Shown: piece by piece, positions 26,922 through 34,805 of the stretch
Position numbering within the stretch: position 1 is the first letter of the stretch
Layout: the number at the start of each line of letters is the position of its first letter
Assembly (NCBI GenBank): GCA_024958715.1
Contig: JANWUS010000053.1
Location: 124,001 to 188,000 of the forward strand
DNA length: 64,000 bases
DNA from: Cyanobium sp. FGCU52
GTDB taxonomy: Bacteria > Cyanobacteriota > Cyanobacteriia > PCC-6307 > Cyanobiaceae
Direction: 5' to 3'
Notes under the pieces: model-generated
Databases searched by the model: none
Told to the model about the DNA's origin: nothing
Seen by the model: only the letters and a program-made list of their open reading frames with translations
Position numbers and translations under genes: made by a program

Positions 26922-27656
26922 TCAGGCCTGGGCCGGCCCACGGCCGCCGGCGCGGGCGATGTCGCGCTGACGCTCCAGTTCCTGGCGATAGAAGGCCAGC
27001 AGCTCCTCCACCCCCTTCACGGGTTGGCCGTAGTAGCTGCCACCCCCATGGCTCGGCAGGGAGGCCCACTCGGGTGCCAGCCGCGCCAGCACCTCGGCGC
27101 AGAGGCCGGCCTGGTCGAAACGGCGCAGGGCGCCCCGCGCCTCGATCAGATGGAGGGCGGCCTGGTCCTGGGCCTCCGGGCTGAAGTCGTCGAGGCCCAG
27201 GCGACGGGCGGCGGCGTCCCAGGTCCGGGGCAGGAACTGGTAGGCACCGGCGGCGGCGCTCACGTAGCCCCGGCTCACGGTGATCTCGGGATGACGCTCC
27301 AGGCTGGCCACCTTGCTGCCGCCATAGATGGTGCGGTACCCATCAGGCGACCCTCCCAACCAGGTTCCCTCCGCAAAGCGGATCGTGTTCAGCAGCGCAC
27401 GTCGCTCAAGGGTGATGCGGTACGGCGAGCCTTCCTCAGGGCGGTGAGCCTGCCTCGGGCCGGCCGCCACGCTGGAGACCGCGGCCCTGGTGGGCGTTGC
27501 CTGCCGAGCGGTTGGTGCAGTTACCCCTCGCGAGACCAGCAACCCCGCCGGCAGGGGCACGGCGCCGGCCACCAGGGGCAGCGACAGCAGCAGCACGGCC
27601 GAGCCGCGCAGCCCCGAAGACGGACGACGGAGGGCGGAGAGGGGAAGGCGACGCAA
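26922..27656 (-). CDS. exported GH104-like muramidase (lambda-lysozyme type)
   Basis: The 244 residues start with a basic N-terminus and a hydrophobic core, giving a signal peptide or anchor. The catalytic domain (about 85-195) resembles phage lambda lysozyme and GH104 enzymes: TIRFAEGTWLGGSPDGYRTI carries the candidate catalytic Glu, then AAAGAYQFLPRTWDAAARRL and FSPEAQDQAALHLI follow in the expected order. It would cleave the glycan strands of peptidoglycan, for wall growth or remodelling. It follows trpS after a 261-base spacer. No other phage genes are nearby, so this seems a resident gene rather than prophage. Confidence 0.82.
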   Translation of the reverse strand: MRRLPLSALRRPSSGLRGSAVLLLSLPLVAGAVPLPAGLLVSRGVTAPTARQATPTRAAVSSVAAGPRQAHRPEEGSPYRITLERRALLNTIRFAEGTWLGGSPDGYRTIYGGSKVASLERHPEITVSRGYVSAAAGAYQFLPRTWDAAARRLGLDDFSPEAQDQAALHLIEARGALRRFDQAGLCAEVLARLAPEWASLPSHGGGSYYGQPVKGVEELLAFYRQELERQRDIARAGGRGPAQA

Positions 27657-27833
27657 AGGCGAAGAAAAGCACGACGTTGCCGGAGACCCTGTTCCCTGGA
27701 GAGGTCACCGAGCCACCCCCCTGCGCGCCGGCCTGGACAAATGGGACGCAGCGTGTTTCATGGCCGCCCCGCAGGTCGGGTCCGAGCTGAGACGCCAGTG
27801 ACAGCCCTGCACCTTGCCCCTGCGGTGGCGGCA

Positions 27834-27855
27834 ACGGTGTGGGTTCACACACCGT
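27834..27855. promoter_or_regulatory. inverted repeat, hairpin 1
   Basis: ACGGTGTG and CACACCGT pair perfectly over 8 bases around a 6-base loop. In the minus direction no T-run follows, so it is not a standard terminator. It may be an operator or a leader hairpin upstream of the GH104 gene. Confidence 0.5.
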
Positions 27856-27863
27856 CACGATTC

Positions 27864-27880
27864 GATCAGCGCTGCTGATC
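27864..27880. promoter_or_regulatory. inverted repeat, hairpin 2
   Basis: GATCAGC and GCTGATC pair perfectly over 7 bases around a 3-base loop, only 8 bases from hairpin 1. The position, about 40 bases past the trpS stop on the minus strand, could also fit a Rho-type or processing hairpin. There is no T-run. Confidence 0.45.
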
Positions 27881-27917
27881 AATCACCGGCCCATGGTTCA
27901 GGGCTGCTGGGCGCCGG

Positions 27918-28952
27918 TCAGTGGGCCGGCAGGAAGCCGAGCGCCTGCCGCACCCGGCCGAGGGTGCCTTCCGCGACGGCCGTCGCCCGCTCCCGGCCGG
28001 CTTCCAGCACGGCCTTGAGGGTGGCGGGATCCCGGCGCAGCTCGCCGTAGCGCTCCTGGATCGGCCGGAGGGCCTCCACCACCACCTCGGCCAGCAGGGG
28101 CTTGAACGCCCCCCAGCCCATGGCGGCACAGTCCGCGGCGGCCCGCTCCCGGCCCAGGCCGCTGAGCAGGGCGTAGAGGCCCAGCAGGTTGTCGGCCTCG
28201 GGCCGTTCCGGGTTGCCGAATTCCAGACCCATCACCGGATCGGTCTTGGCCCGCTTGATCTTGCGCACGATCAGCTCCGGAGGATCCAGCAGGGTGATGC
28301 GGGAGGCCTCATTCGGGTCGCTCTTGCTCATCTTGCTGCGGCCGTCGGTGAGGCTCATCACCCGGGCACCCTCCCCCAGGATCAGGGGCTCGGGCACCTT
28401 CAGCAGGGCCAGCGGTTCCCCGTCGGACCCCCGGGGGCCGAAGCGGGCGTTGATCCGCTGCTGGGCGATGTCGCGGGCCAGCTCCAGGTGCTGCTTCTGG
28501 TCTTCGCCCACCGGCACCCGGTCGGCGTCATAGAGAAGGATGTCCGCCGCCATCAGCACCGGATAGTCGAGCAGTCCGGCCGACACATCCGCCCCCTGTT
28601 TGCGGGCCTTCTCCTTGAACTGGATCATCCGCTCCAGCCAGTTGAGCGGGGTGACGCAGTTCAGCAGCCAGCAGAGCTCGCTGTGGGCCGCCACGTGGCT
28701 CTGCACGAACACGGTCGACCGGTCCGGGTCGATGCCGCAGGCCAGGTACAGCGCTGCCGTCGTGAGGGTGTCCTCCGCCAGGCGGGCCGGGTCGTGGGGC
28801 ACGGTGATGGCGTGCAGGTCGACGACACAGAAGAAGGTGTCGTGCGTGTCCTGAAGGGCGACCCAGTTGCGGATCGCCCCGAGCCAGTTGCCCAGATGCA
28901 GGGCCCCGGTGGGCTGGACGCCGGAGAGGACCCTGGGCCGTTGCTCGCTCAT
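27918..28952 (-). CDS. trpS: tryptophanyl-tRNA synthetase
   Basis: A class I synthetase that charges tRNA(Trp). The HIGH-type motif is visible as GALHLGNWLGA and the KMSKS loop as SKMSKSDPNEASRI; GVQPTG near the N-terminus and VPVGEDQKQHLELARDIA in the middle are typical of bacterial TrpS. The 344 residues are the normal length. It starts 10 bases after the stop of the upstream unknown gene, so they are probably co-transcribed. Confidence 0.96.
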   Translation of the reverse strand: MSEQRPRVLSGVQPTGALHLGNWLGAIRNWVALQDTHDTFFCVVDLHAITVPHDPARLAEDTLTTAALYLACGIDPDRSTVFVQSHVAAHSELCWLLNCVTPLNWLERMIQFKEKARKQGADVSAGLLDYPVLMAADILLYDADRVPVGEDQKQHLELARDIAQQRINARFGPRGSDGEPLALLKVPEPLILGEGARVMSLTDGRSKMSKSDPNEASRITLLDPPELIVRKIKRAKTDPVMGLEFGNPERPEADNLLGLYALLSGLGRERAAADCAAMGWGAFKPLLAEVVVEALRPIQERYGELRRDPATLKAVLEAGRERATAVAEGTLGRVRQALGFLPAH

Positions 28953-28962
28953 GGGGCTGGGA

Positions 28963-29505
28963 TCAGGCCTCGGCCACCACGGCGTCGCTCTCGCTTGCGG
29001 CGGCCTCCGGGGAAGCTTCGCCGGGTTCCGCAGCGATCACCTCAACGGTGGCGGGATCCTCGGCGGCGCTCGGCTCGCTCACCTCGGCGGCGGGTTCGCT
29101 GGCCGGGGCGGGAGCGGCGGGACGGCTGGGACGGGCGAAGGGATCCACCCGGCCGGCTCGGGAGCCGCCCTCACCGCGGCCCCCTTCCCCCCGTTCCCGG
29201 CGGCGCTCGCCACCACCACCACGGGGCGCGGGAGGGCGACCGCCGCCCTGGGCCCGCTGGCGGGCCACCAGCTCATCGAGTTCGCCGTTCTCGAGCTGCT
29301 GCGCCAGGGTGCGCAGGGAGAAGCCCAGCACCGCCACCGTGGAGCGCAGCCCGAAGGCCTCCTGCAGGGCGCGGGCGGCCTGCATCTCGTTGTCGCTCAG
29401 GCGGATGCGGAAGCCACCGCCCTCGCGGGGTCCCGTGCCCCGGGGTCCCCGGTCCGGTCCCCTGTCGCGATCCGAGGGATGGGAGGTGGTGGTGTCGTCA
29501 GCCAT
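28963..29505 (-). CDS. conserved unknown protein with low-complexity Arg/Gly and Ala/Glu tails
   Basis: 180 residues in three parts. The N-terminus is polar with RDRGPDRGPRG. A compact core at about 32-80 (FRIRLSDNEMQAARALQEAFGL and following) looks like a strand plus two helices, somewhat like a ribbon-helix-helix fold. The rest is a Gly/Arg-rich stretch, then an Ala/Pro/Glu-rich tail. The core is probably the conserved unit; RG-rich flanks often bind RNA or DNA, but that is inference. It lies directly upstream of trpS. Confidence 0.6.
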   Translation of the reverse strand: MADDTTTSHPSDRDRGPDRGPRGTGPREGGGFRIRLSDNEMQAARALQEAFGLRSTVAVLGFSLRTLAQQLENGELDELVARQRAQGGGRPPAPRGGGGERRRERGEGGRGEGGSRAGRVDPFARPSRPAAPAPASEPAAEVSEPSAAEDPATVEVIAAEPGEASPEAAASESDAVVAEA

Positions 29506-29520
29506 CGCCGCTGCCAGTGA

Positions 29521-30123
29521 TCAGGCGCAAGTGTGGCGCATCGGCCCCTCGCTTCCCCCCGGGGCTGCGGTGAGCCAGTGAAGGCGATGGGGTTCGTGAC
29601 GGTCGTGGTCGCTGGCTCGGGCCAGAACCAGCAGGGGCAGGCTGCGGGGAGCGGCCGCGGCGAACCGGTGGCGATACTCGCTCAGCAGCCGCAGATAGCT
29701 GTCGTGGGTCCAGCCGTGGTCTCCGCGCTCCTGCACGCGCCAGAAGCGGTGCAGCGCGGCCTGGCAGGCCTCGGATCCGAATTCCTGCCAGCACTGCTGC
29801 TGGGCCGCGTGGGCGGAGAACCCTTCGGCGGTGAGTTCCCGCCAGCGGCGCAGTTCAGGGGCGTCGCGACTGCCATCGGGGGGCAGCCGCTCCAGCAGCC
29901 GCGCCGCCCCGACGCAGCTCAGCCGCAGCCAGCAGCGCTCCAGCAGCAGCACCGGCAGATCGCCGTGCCAGGCCGGAGCCGCCGCCACCTCCTCCAGGCG
30001 ACGTTCCACGTCCCGCCACTGCCGTGGCGTGAGCGACGGCGGAGGCAGAACGGCATCGGCGCACCGGTCCGCGGCTCGGTTGCGGGAGCGGTGAGGCCGG
30101 GGGGCAGGCACGGGATCCGTCAT
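29521..30123 (-). CDS. conserved unknown soluble protein
   Basis: The track starts this ORF at 30225, but ATG at 30123 (MTDPVPAPRP) is the more natural start and gives 200 residues. The protein is helical and rich in Arg, Trp and Leu, with LTPRQWRDVERRLEEVAAAP and RFWRVQERGDHGWTHDSYLRLLSEYRHRF. No signal peptide, membrane segment or catalytic motif was found and I do not recognise the family. Codon use matches its neighbours. It is first in the minus-strand series leading to trpS. Confidence 0.55.
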   Translation of the reverse strand: MTDPVPAPRPHRSRNRAADRCADAVLPPPSLTPRQWRDVERRLEEVAAAPAWHGDLPVLLLERCWLRLSCVGAARLLERLPPDGSRDAPELRRWRELTAEGFSAHAAQQQCWQEFGSEACQAALHRFWRVQERGDHGWTHDSYLRLLSEYRHRFAAAAPRSLPLLVLARASDHDRHEPHRLHWLTAAPGGSEGPMRHTCA

Positions 30124-30302
30124 CGATGGAAAGGTGCCGGGGCTGGGGATGCCAGGACCAAGGGTATGGGGTGCGGCCCTGGAGGGCGGTGTCCGCCCCG
30201 ACGTCGGGTCCAGGTGCCCGGACACTTCCTCAGGCCCTCCCTCTCCCTGCGGTGGCCGCCCTCGTGGCCTGAGCTAAAGATGCAGGACCTCCCAAGCCCG
30301 CC

Positions 30303-31673
30303 GTGACCGCACCGGAGACCGCCCGCGTGTCCCCCGCCCCTGTCCTGCCGCAGGAGTGGCGTCGCCCGGCCCTCGTGCTTGGCGGGGGAATCGTCGCCAC
30401 CGATGCCCTCAGCCATCTGCTGCACGGTTCCGGCGGTGGGCTGTTCGGCCTGGCAGCTCTGGCGGGAGGGGTCTGGCTGTTGTCGCGCCGGCGGCCCGCA
30501 GCGGGCTTCCAGGCGCCGACCAACCTGGCGGACTGGGTGGCGCGCTGCGATCAGGTTCTCGCCCAGTTCGATCGGTTCGCCCCCGAGGCCAGCGAGGCCC
30601 AGGCCCGCCGGCGGGACTCCCTGGCCCGCTGGCGCTCCGACACCGGGATGCGACCTCCGCGGCTGGCCCTGGTCGGCTGCCGCCCCCCGGCGGACCCGCT
30701 GCGACCGGCCTTCCTCACGGCCCTGAGCGGCAGGGCGGGCCTGCAGCTGGAGTGGGGCCACCCCCTGCCCCGCCGCAGCGACCAGTGGGACTGGCCCGAG
30801 TCCTTCAGCCGCAGCGATCTGTTCCTGCATCACCTTCACCTGCCGCTGGCCGCCGCCGATCTGCGCTGGCTTGAGGCCGCTCCCGCCGGCCTGCCGGTGT
30901 GGCTGCTGGTGCAGGCGGAGCCCGATGCTGACGGCGATGGCTGGCTCGAGGATCTCCGCAGCCAGTGGCCCCAGGCCGAACCGGGCCGCTGCCTGCTCTG
31001 GGATGGCGATCCCGCCAGCCTGCAGGGGGTGCTGCGCCCCCTGAGCGAGTGGATCGAGCGGGAGGCGCCGCGTCTGCGCACCGCCACGCCCCTGCGGGGG
31101 CTGGAGGCCCTGCACCGCACCTGGCAGGCGGAGCTTGAGATCCTGCGGCGCCAGCGGTGGCAGCAGCTCCAGCAGCGCACCCAGTGGCTGGTGGCGGCCG
31201 GGGTGTTCGCCTCGCCCCTGCCCAGCGTGGATCTGCTGGTGCTGGCCTCTGCCAATGGCCTGATGCTTCAGGAGATGGCCCGGCTGTGGGACTGCCCCTG
31301 GACCCTGCCCCAGCTCAGGGAGGCGGCCCGGGAGTTGGCCCGGGTGGCCCTGGCCCAGGGGGTCGTGGAATGGAGCACCCAGGCCCTCTGCGGAGCCATC
31401 CGGCTGCATGGCGCCACCTGGCTCGTGGGCGGAGCTCTTCAGGCCCTCAGCGCCGCCTACCTCACGCGGGTGGTGGGTCTGGCGATGGCGGATCTGATGG
31501 CCCTCTCGGCCGGGGTGGCCGAGCCCGACCTGGCGGAGATCCGCCGGCAGGCGCCGCTGCTGGTGTCGCGGGCGGCGGAGCAGGGCCGCCTGGACTGGAG
31601 CGGCTTTCTCAGGCAGGGGAAGCACTGGCTGGAACAGCAGGGACAGCCAGCGGCGCTTCAAGCATCTTCATGA
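30303..31673 (+). CDS. DUF697 (YcjF-like) membrane-associated protein
   Basis: 456 residues from a GTG start. An N-terminal hydrophobic pair (about 24-62) is followed by a soluble region with the pattern LALVGCRPPADPL, then a C-terminal DUF697 domain beginning near 295 (WLVAAGVFASPLPSVDLLVLAS). In that domain a Pro-x-Pro/Ser turn lies between two helices, as in YcjF and in GTPases that carry the domain. DUF697 proteins often act with dynamin-like or Era-like GTPases; no GTPase motifs are visible here. It stands alone upstream of psbA, divergent from the unknown gene at 29521. Confidence 0.7.
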   Translation: MTAPETARVSPAPVLPQEWRRPALVLGGGIVATDALSHLLHGSGGGLFGLAALAGGVWLLSRRRPAAGFQAPTNLADWVARCDQVLAQFDRFAPEASEAQARRRDSLARWRSDTGMRPPRLALVGCRPPADPLRPAFLTALSGRAGLQLEWGHPLPRRSDQWDWPESFSRSDLFLHHLHLPLAAADLRWLEAAPAGLPVWLLVQAEPDADGDGWLEDLRSQWPQAEPGRCLLWDGDPASLQGVLRPLSEWIEREAPRLRTATPLRGLEALHRTWQAELEILRRQRWQQLQQRTQWLVAAGVFASPLPSVDLLVLASANGLMLQEMARLWDCPWTLPQLREAARELARVALAQGVVEWSTQALCGAIRLHGATWLVGGALQALSAAYLTRVVGLAMADLMALSAGVAEPDLAEIRRQAPLLVSRAAEQGRLDWSGFLRQGKHWLEQQGQPAALQASS

Positions 31674-31842
31674 AGCAGGGCAAAGAATCGGCACGTTTTC
31701 TTTTGCTTCGTTTCCTTGCGAAGGAGGCTCCTTAGCGTGATTCAACCTTCCTGTGCCTCGGGTTTCTGAGCGTCCGGAAGGCTCCTGCCGGTGGCAGCCG
31801 GGTTTTCACTCGTCGCGTCTCCGGATTACCCCCTACGTCCTC
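31674..31842 (+). promoter_or_regulatory. psbA upstream and leader region with possible 10-codon uORF
   Basis: The 169 bases before psbA are more T-rich in the first half (gttttcttttgcttcg) and should hold its promoter, although no clear -35/-10 pair was found. A good ribosome-binding site (AAGGAGG, 31721-31727) lies nine bases before a GTG at 31737. That GTG opens a 10-codon frame ending at TGA 31767-31769. No such site precedes the psbA ATG itself (ccccctacgtcctcATG). A leader peptide or translational control is possible but not shown. Confidence 0.35.
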
Positions 31843-32919
31843 ATGACCACTGCCCTTCGCAGCGGCCGGTCCGGAAGCTGGGAAAGCTTCTGTCAATGGG
31901 TGGCCTCCACCAACAACCGCATCTATGTGGGTTGGTTCGGTGTGCTGATGATCCCCTGCCTCCTGGCGGCGACCATCTGCTTCATCGTGGCCTTCATTGC
32001 CGCTCCCCCCGTCGACATCGACGGCATCCGTGAGCCGGTTGCCGGTTCCTTCCTCTACGGCAACAACATCATCTCCGGCGCTGTCATCCCCAGCAGCAAC
32101 GCCATCGGCCTGCACTTCTATCCCATCTGGGAAGCCGCCAGCCTCGACGAGTGGCTGTACAACGGCGGTCCTTACCAGCTGGTGATCTTCCACTTCCTCA
32201 TCGGCGTCTTCGCCTACATGGGTCGTGAGTGGGAACTCTCCTACCGCCTGGGCATGCGCCCCTGGATCTGCGTCGCCTACAGCGCCCCCGTGGCCGCCGC
32301 CAGCGCCGTGTTCCTGGTGTACCCCTTCGGTCAGGGCTCCTTCTCCGACGGCATGCCCCTCGGCATCAGCGGCACCTTCAACTTCATGCTGGTGTTCCAG
32401 GCTGAGCACAACATCCTGATGCACCCCTTCCACATGCTGGGTGTGGCCGGTGTGTTCGGCGGCAGCCTGTTCTCCGCCATGCATGGCTCGCTCGTCACCA
32501 GCTCGCTGGTGCGGGAGACCACCGAAACCGAGTCCCAGAACTACGGTTACAAGTTCGGCCAGGAGGAGGAGACCTACAACATCGTGGCTGCCCACGGTTA
32601 CTTCGGTCGCCTGATCTTCCAGTACGCCAGCTTCAACAACAGCCGCAGCCTCCACTTCTTCCTGGCCGCCTGGCCGGTGGTGGGCATCTGGTTCACCTCC
32701 ATGGGCATCAGCACCATGGCCTTCAACCTGAACGGCTTCAACTTCAACCAGTCGATCCTGGATGCCCAGGGCAGGGTGCTGCCCACCTGGGCCGACGTGC
32801 TCAACCGTGCCAACCTCGGCATGGAAGTGATGCACGAGCGCAACGCCCACAACTTCCCGCTCGATCTGGCCAGCGTGGAGGTCACCCCGGTGGCCCTCAC
32901 CGCCCCCGCCATCGGCTGA
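31843..32919 (+). CDS. psbA: photosystem II reaction centre protein D1
   Basis: D1 carries the primary charge-separation cofactors and most ligands of the Mn4Ca cluster in the thylakoid membrane. The 358 residues start at ATG 31843; the in-frame upstream part in the track (from 31753) is leader. Mn-cluster ligands are intact: the Asp of SFSDGMPLG, the Glu of FQAEHN, and His, Glu, His, Asp and the processed Ala in [14 protein letters not shown]. The tail after that Ala would be removed by CtpA. The residue equivalent to position 130 is Glu (YMGREWELS), as in high-light/D1:2-type isoforms; the N-terminus is one residue short, so it is residue 129 here. A strong terminator follows. Confidence 0.99.
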   Translation: MTTALRSGRSGSWESFCQWVASTNNRIYVGWFGVLMIPCLLAATICFIVAFIAAPPVDIDGIREPVAGSFLYGNNIISGAVIPSSNAIGLHFYPIWEAASLDEWLYNGGPYQLVIFHFLIGVFAYMGREWELSYRLGMRPWICVAYSAPVAAASAVFLVYPFGQGSFSDGMPLGISGTFNFMLVFQAEHNILMHPFHMLGVAGVFGGSLFSAMHGSLVTSSLVRETTETESQNYGYKFGQEEETYNIVAAHGYFGRLIFQYASFNNSRSLHFFLAAWPVVGIWFTSMGISTMAFNLNGFNFNQSILDAQGRVLPTWADVLNRANLGMEVMHERNAHNFPLDLASVEVTPVALTAPAIG

Positions 32920-32959
32920 GGTTTCGGCTCCATCCTCCGTTCCCTGTGCCGGAGCCTCT

Positions 32960-32984
32960 GCCCCCTCTTCGGAGGGGGCTTTTC
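32960..32984 (+). terminator. intrinsic terminator of psbA
   Basis: GCCCCCTC pairs with GAGGGGGC over eight bases around a TTCG tetraloop, followed directly by TTTTCG. It lies 41 bases after the psbA stop and separates psbA from the mnt operon. Confidence 0.9.
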
Positions 32985-32993
32985 GTTGGCCGT

Positions 32994-33020
32994 GGCTCGC
33001 CTGACGGAAGGGTGCGAGCC
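32994..33020 (+). promoter_or_regulatory. inverted repeat before mntC, candidate operator
   Basis: GGCTCGC and GCGAGCC form a perfect 7-base inverted repeat with a 13-base centre, ending 20 bases before the mntC GTG. It is too G/C-rich and lacks a T-run, so it is not an obvious terminator. A binding site for a manganese-responsive regulator is a reasonable guess only. Confidence 0.4.
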
Positions 33021-33040
33021 GGCCCTGCCGCCTGCCTAGC

Positions 33041-34045
33041 GTGGCCCCGATCCGCCTGTCCCGTGTGCCCCGCGGCCCCATCTCCGGACTGCTCCTGGTG
33101 CTGCTGCTGCTGACGGCCTGCGGCCGCGCACCCGATGCCGCCCGTCGCGAATCCGGCACGCCGCCGCCTCCTGGGGGCGCGCCGCAGGTGCCGCCGGGCC
33201 GGCCCAAGGTGCTGGCCAGCTTCACCGTGGTGGCTGACATGGCCCGCGAGGTGGCCTGCGGCCAGCTCCAGGTGGAGTCGATCACCAGGCCGGGAGCGGA
33301 GATCCATGGCTACGAGATCACCCCCTCCGACCTGCGCCGGGCCCGCGGCGCCGACCTGCTGCTGGAGAACGGCCTGGGGCTCGATCGCTGGACCCATCGC
33401 TTCACCGCCGGCCTCGGCAACGTGCCCCGGGTGGTGGTGAGCAAGGGGGTGGCCACCCTGCCGATCGTGGGCGGCAGCCATCCCGATGCCGTCAATCCCC
33501 ACGCCTGGATGTCGCCCAAGGCCGCCCTCACCTACGTGGCCAACATCCGCGATGCCTTCATCCGACTCGATCCCCCCCGGGCGGCCACCTACCGCCGCTG
33601 TGCCGCCGCCTATGCGGATCGGATCCGCGCCCTCGATCGCGACCTGGCCACGCGCCTGGCCCGTCTGTCCCCCCAGCACCGGATGCTGGTGAGCTGCGAG
33701 GGGGCCTTCAGCTACCTCACCCGCGACTACGGCCTCGATGAGGCCTGGCTCTGGCCGGTGAACAGTGAACGGGAGGTGACGCCCCAGCGCATGGAGCGCC
33801 TGATCGCAACCGTGCGCCGTCGCCGCGTGCCGGCGGTGTTCTGCGAGAGCACGGTGGATGCCAGGGCCCAGCAGCGGGTGGCCCGGGAGAGCGGATCGCG
33901 CTTCGGCGGCATCTTCTACGTCGACTCCCTCTCCCTGCCCGGGGGCCCGGCACCCACCTACATCGACCTGATGCGTCGCAACGTGGACACCCTGGTGCGC
34001 GGTCTGCAGGGCACCGATGCGCCTGGAGGAACGCCACCCTCTTGA
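33041..34045 (+). CDS. mntC: manganese ABC transporter, substrate-binding lipoprotein
   Basis: The 334-residue protein has a lipoprotein signal (LLLTAC, Cys27) and the cluster A-I metal-binding fold. The four metal ligands fall at exactly the positions I recall for Synechocystis MntC: His89 (EIHGYEI), His154 (NPHAWMS), Glu220 (SCEGAF) and Asp295 (YVDSLS). The MntC disulfide cysteines also match, Cys219 and Cys268. This makes Mn2+ more likely than Zn2+, where the equivalent site usually has three His and a His-rich loop. It delivers metal from the periplasm to the MntB permease, which supplies photosystem II. The GTG start follows an inverted repeat; the stop overlaps mntA. Confidence 0.93.
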   Translation: MAPIRLSRVPRGPISGLLLVLLLLTACGRAPDAARRESGTPPPPGGAPQVPPGRPKVLASFTVVADMAREVACGQLQVESITRPGAEIHGYEITPSDLRRARGADLLLENGLGLDRWTHRFTAGLGNVPRVVVSKGVATLPIVGGSHPDAVNPHAWMSPKAALTYVANIRDAFIRLDPPRAATYRRCAAAYADRIRALDRDLATRLARLSPQHRMLVSCEGAFSYLTRDYGLDEAWLWPVNSEREVTPQRMERLIATVRRRRVPAVFCESTVDARAQQRVARESGSRFGGIFYVDSLSLPGGPAPTYIDLMRRNVDTLVRGLQGTDAPGGTPPS

Positions 34046-34803
34046 ATGGGGGCATGCAGCAGACCGGTTCGCCGCCGCCCGAACGTTTAGCGGCCCGTGC
34101 GCTCACGGTGGCCTACGACGGGGTGCCTGCCGTGGAGCAGGTGAGCCTCATCCTTCCCGCCGGCTGCCTGTGCGGACTGGTGGGCATGAACGGCGCGGGC
34201 AAGACCACCCTGCTCCGGGCCCTGGGAGGCTTCATCGCTCCCGGATCCGGAAGCGTGCGCATCGACGGTCTCCCCCCGGCGCTCGCCCAGCGCCGGCAGC
34301 GTCTGGCCTATGTGCCCCAGAGCGAACAGGTGGACTGGGACTTTCCGATCCGCGTCAGGGACGTGGTGATGCTGGGGCGCTATGGGCGCATGAACCTGCT
34401 GCGCTGGCCTGCCGCCGTCGATCGCCGGGCGGTGGAGCAGGCCCTGGAGCGGGTGGATCTGAGCAACCTGGCGGAGCGTCCGATCGGCGCTCTCTCCGGC
34501 GGTCAGCGCAAGCGGGCCTTCCTGGCTCGCGCCCTGGCCCAGGAGGCCACGGTGCTGCTTCTCGATGAGCCCTTCACGGGTGTGGACCTGCCGACCGTGC
34601 AGCTGATCATCACCGTGCTGCGGGAGCTCTGTGCCGCCGGTGCCACGGCTCTGCTGGCCACCCATGATCTGGAGGCCATTCCCACCTTCTGCGACCGGGT
34701 GCTGCTGCTGAACCGCCGCCTGCTGGCCTTCGGTCCCACCGGCGAGGTGTTCACCCAGGCCAATCTGCTGCGCACCTTCGGCGCTGCCCCCGCTCTTCCC
34801 TGA
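34042..34803 (+). CDS. mntA: manganese ABC transporter, ATP-binding protein
   Basis: The ATPase that powers the MntB permease. Walker A (GMNGAGKTT), the Q-loop (YVPQSEQVDWDFP), the signature LSGGQRKRAF, Walker B (VLLLDEPFTG) and the H-loop (LLATHDLE) are all intact. It is 253 residues if the TTG at 34042 is used, overlapping the mntC stop by 4 bases. ATG at 34054 is an alternative start that loses four residues. The VDWDFP motif after the Q-loop is typical of metal-type (Mn/Zn) transporters. Confidence 0.94.
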   Translation: MNGGMQQTGSPPPERLAARALTVAYDGVPAVEQVSLILPAGCLCGLVGMNGAGKTTLLRALGGFIAPGSGSVRIDGLPPALAQRRQRLAYVPQSEQVDWDFPIRVRDVVMLGRYGRMNLLRWPAAVDRRAVEQALERVDLSNLAERPIGALSGGQRKRAFLARALAQEATVLLLDEPFTGVDLPTVQLIITVLRELCAAGATALLATHDLEAIPTFCDRVLLLNRRLLAFGPTGEVFTQANLLRTFGAAPALP

Positions 34804-34805
34804 CC

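Larger units (their letters stand above)
27657..27917. other. intergenic region between trpS and the GH104 gene
   Basis: This 261-base spacer has no convincing gene. The small ORFs in the track across it lack family character and overlap each other. Its notable content is a pair of adjacent perfect hairpins listed separately. It probably contains the end of the trpS message and the promoter or leader of the GH104 gene. Confidence 0.5.

Noticed and set aside
26911-26930. Short CCTGA...TCAGG palindrome between the TM2 and GH104 stop codons as a bidirectional terminator
   Set aside because: The stem is only five bases, lies within the stop codons and has no T-run.
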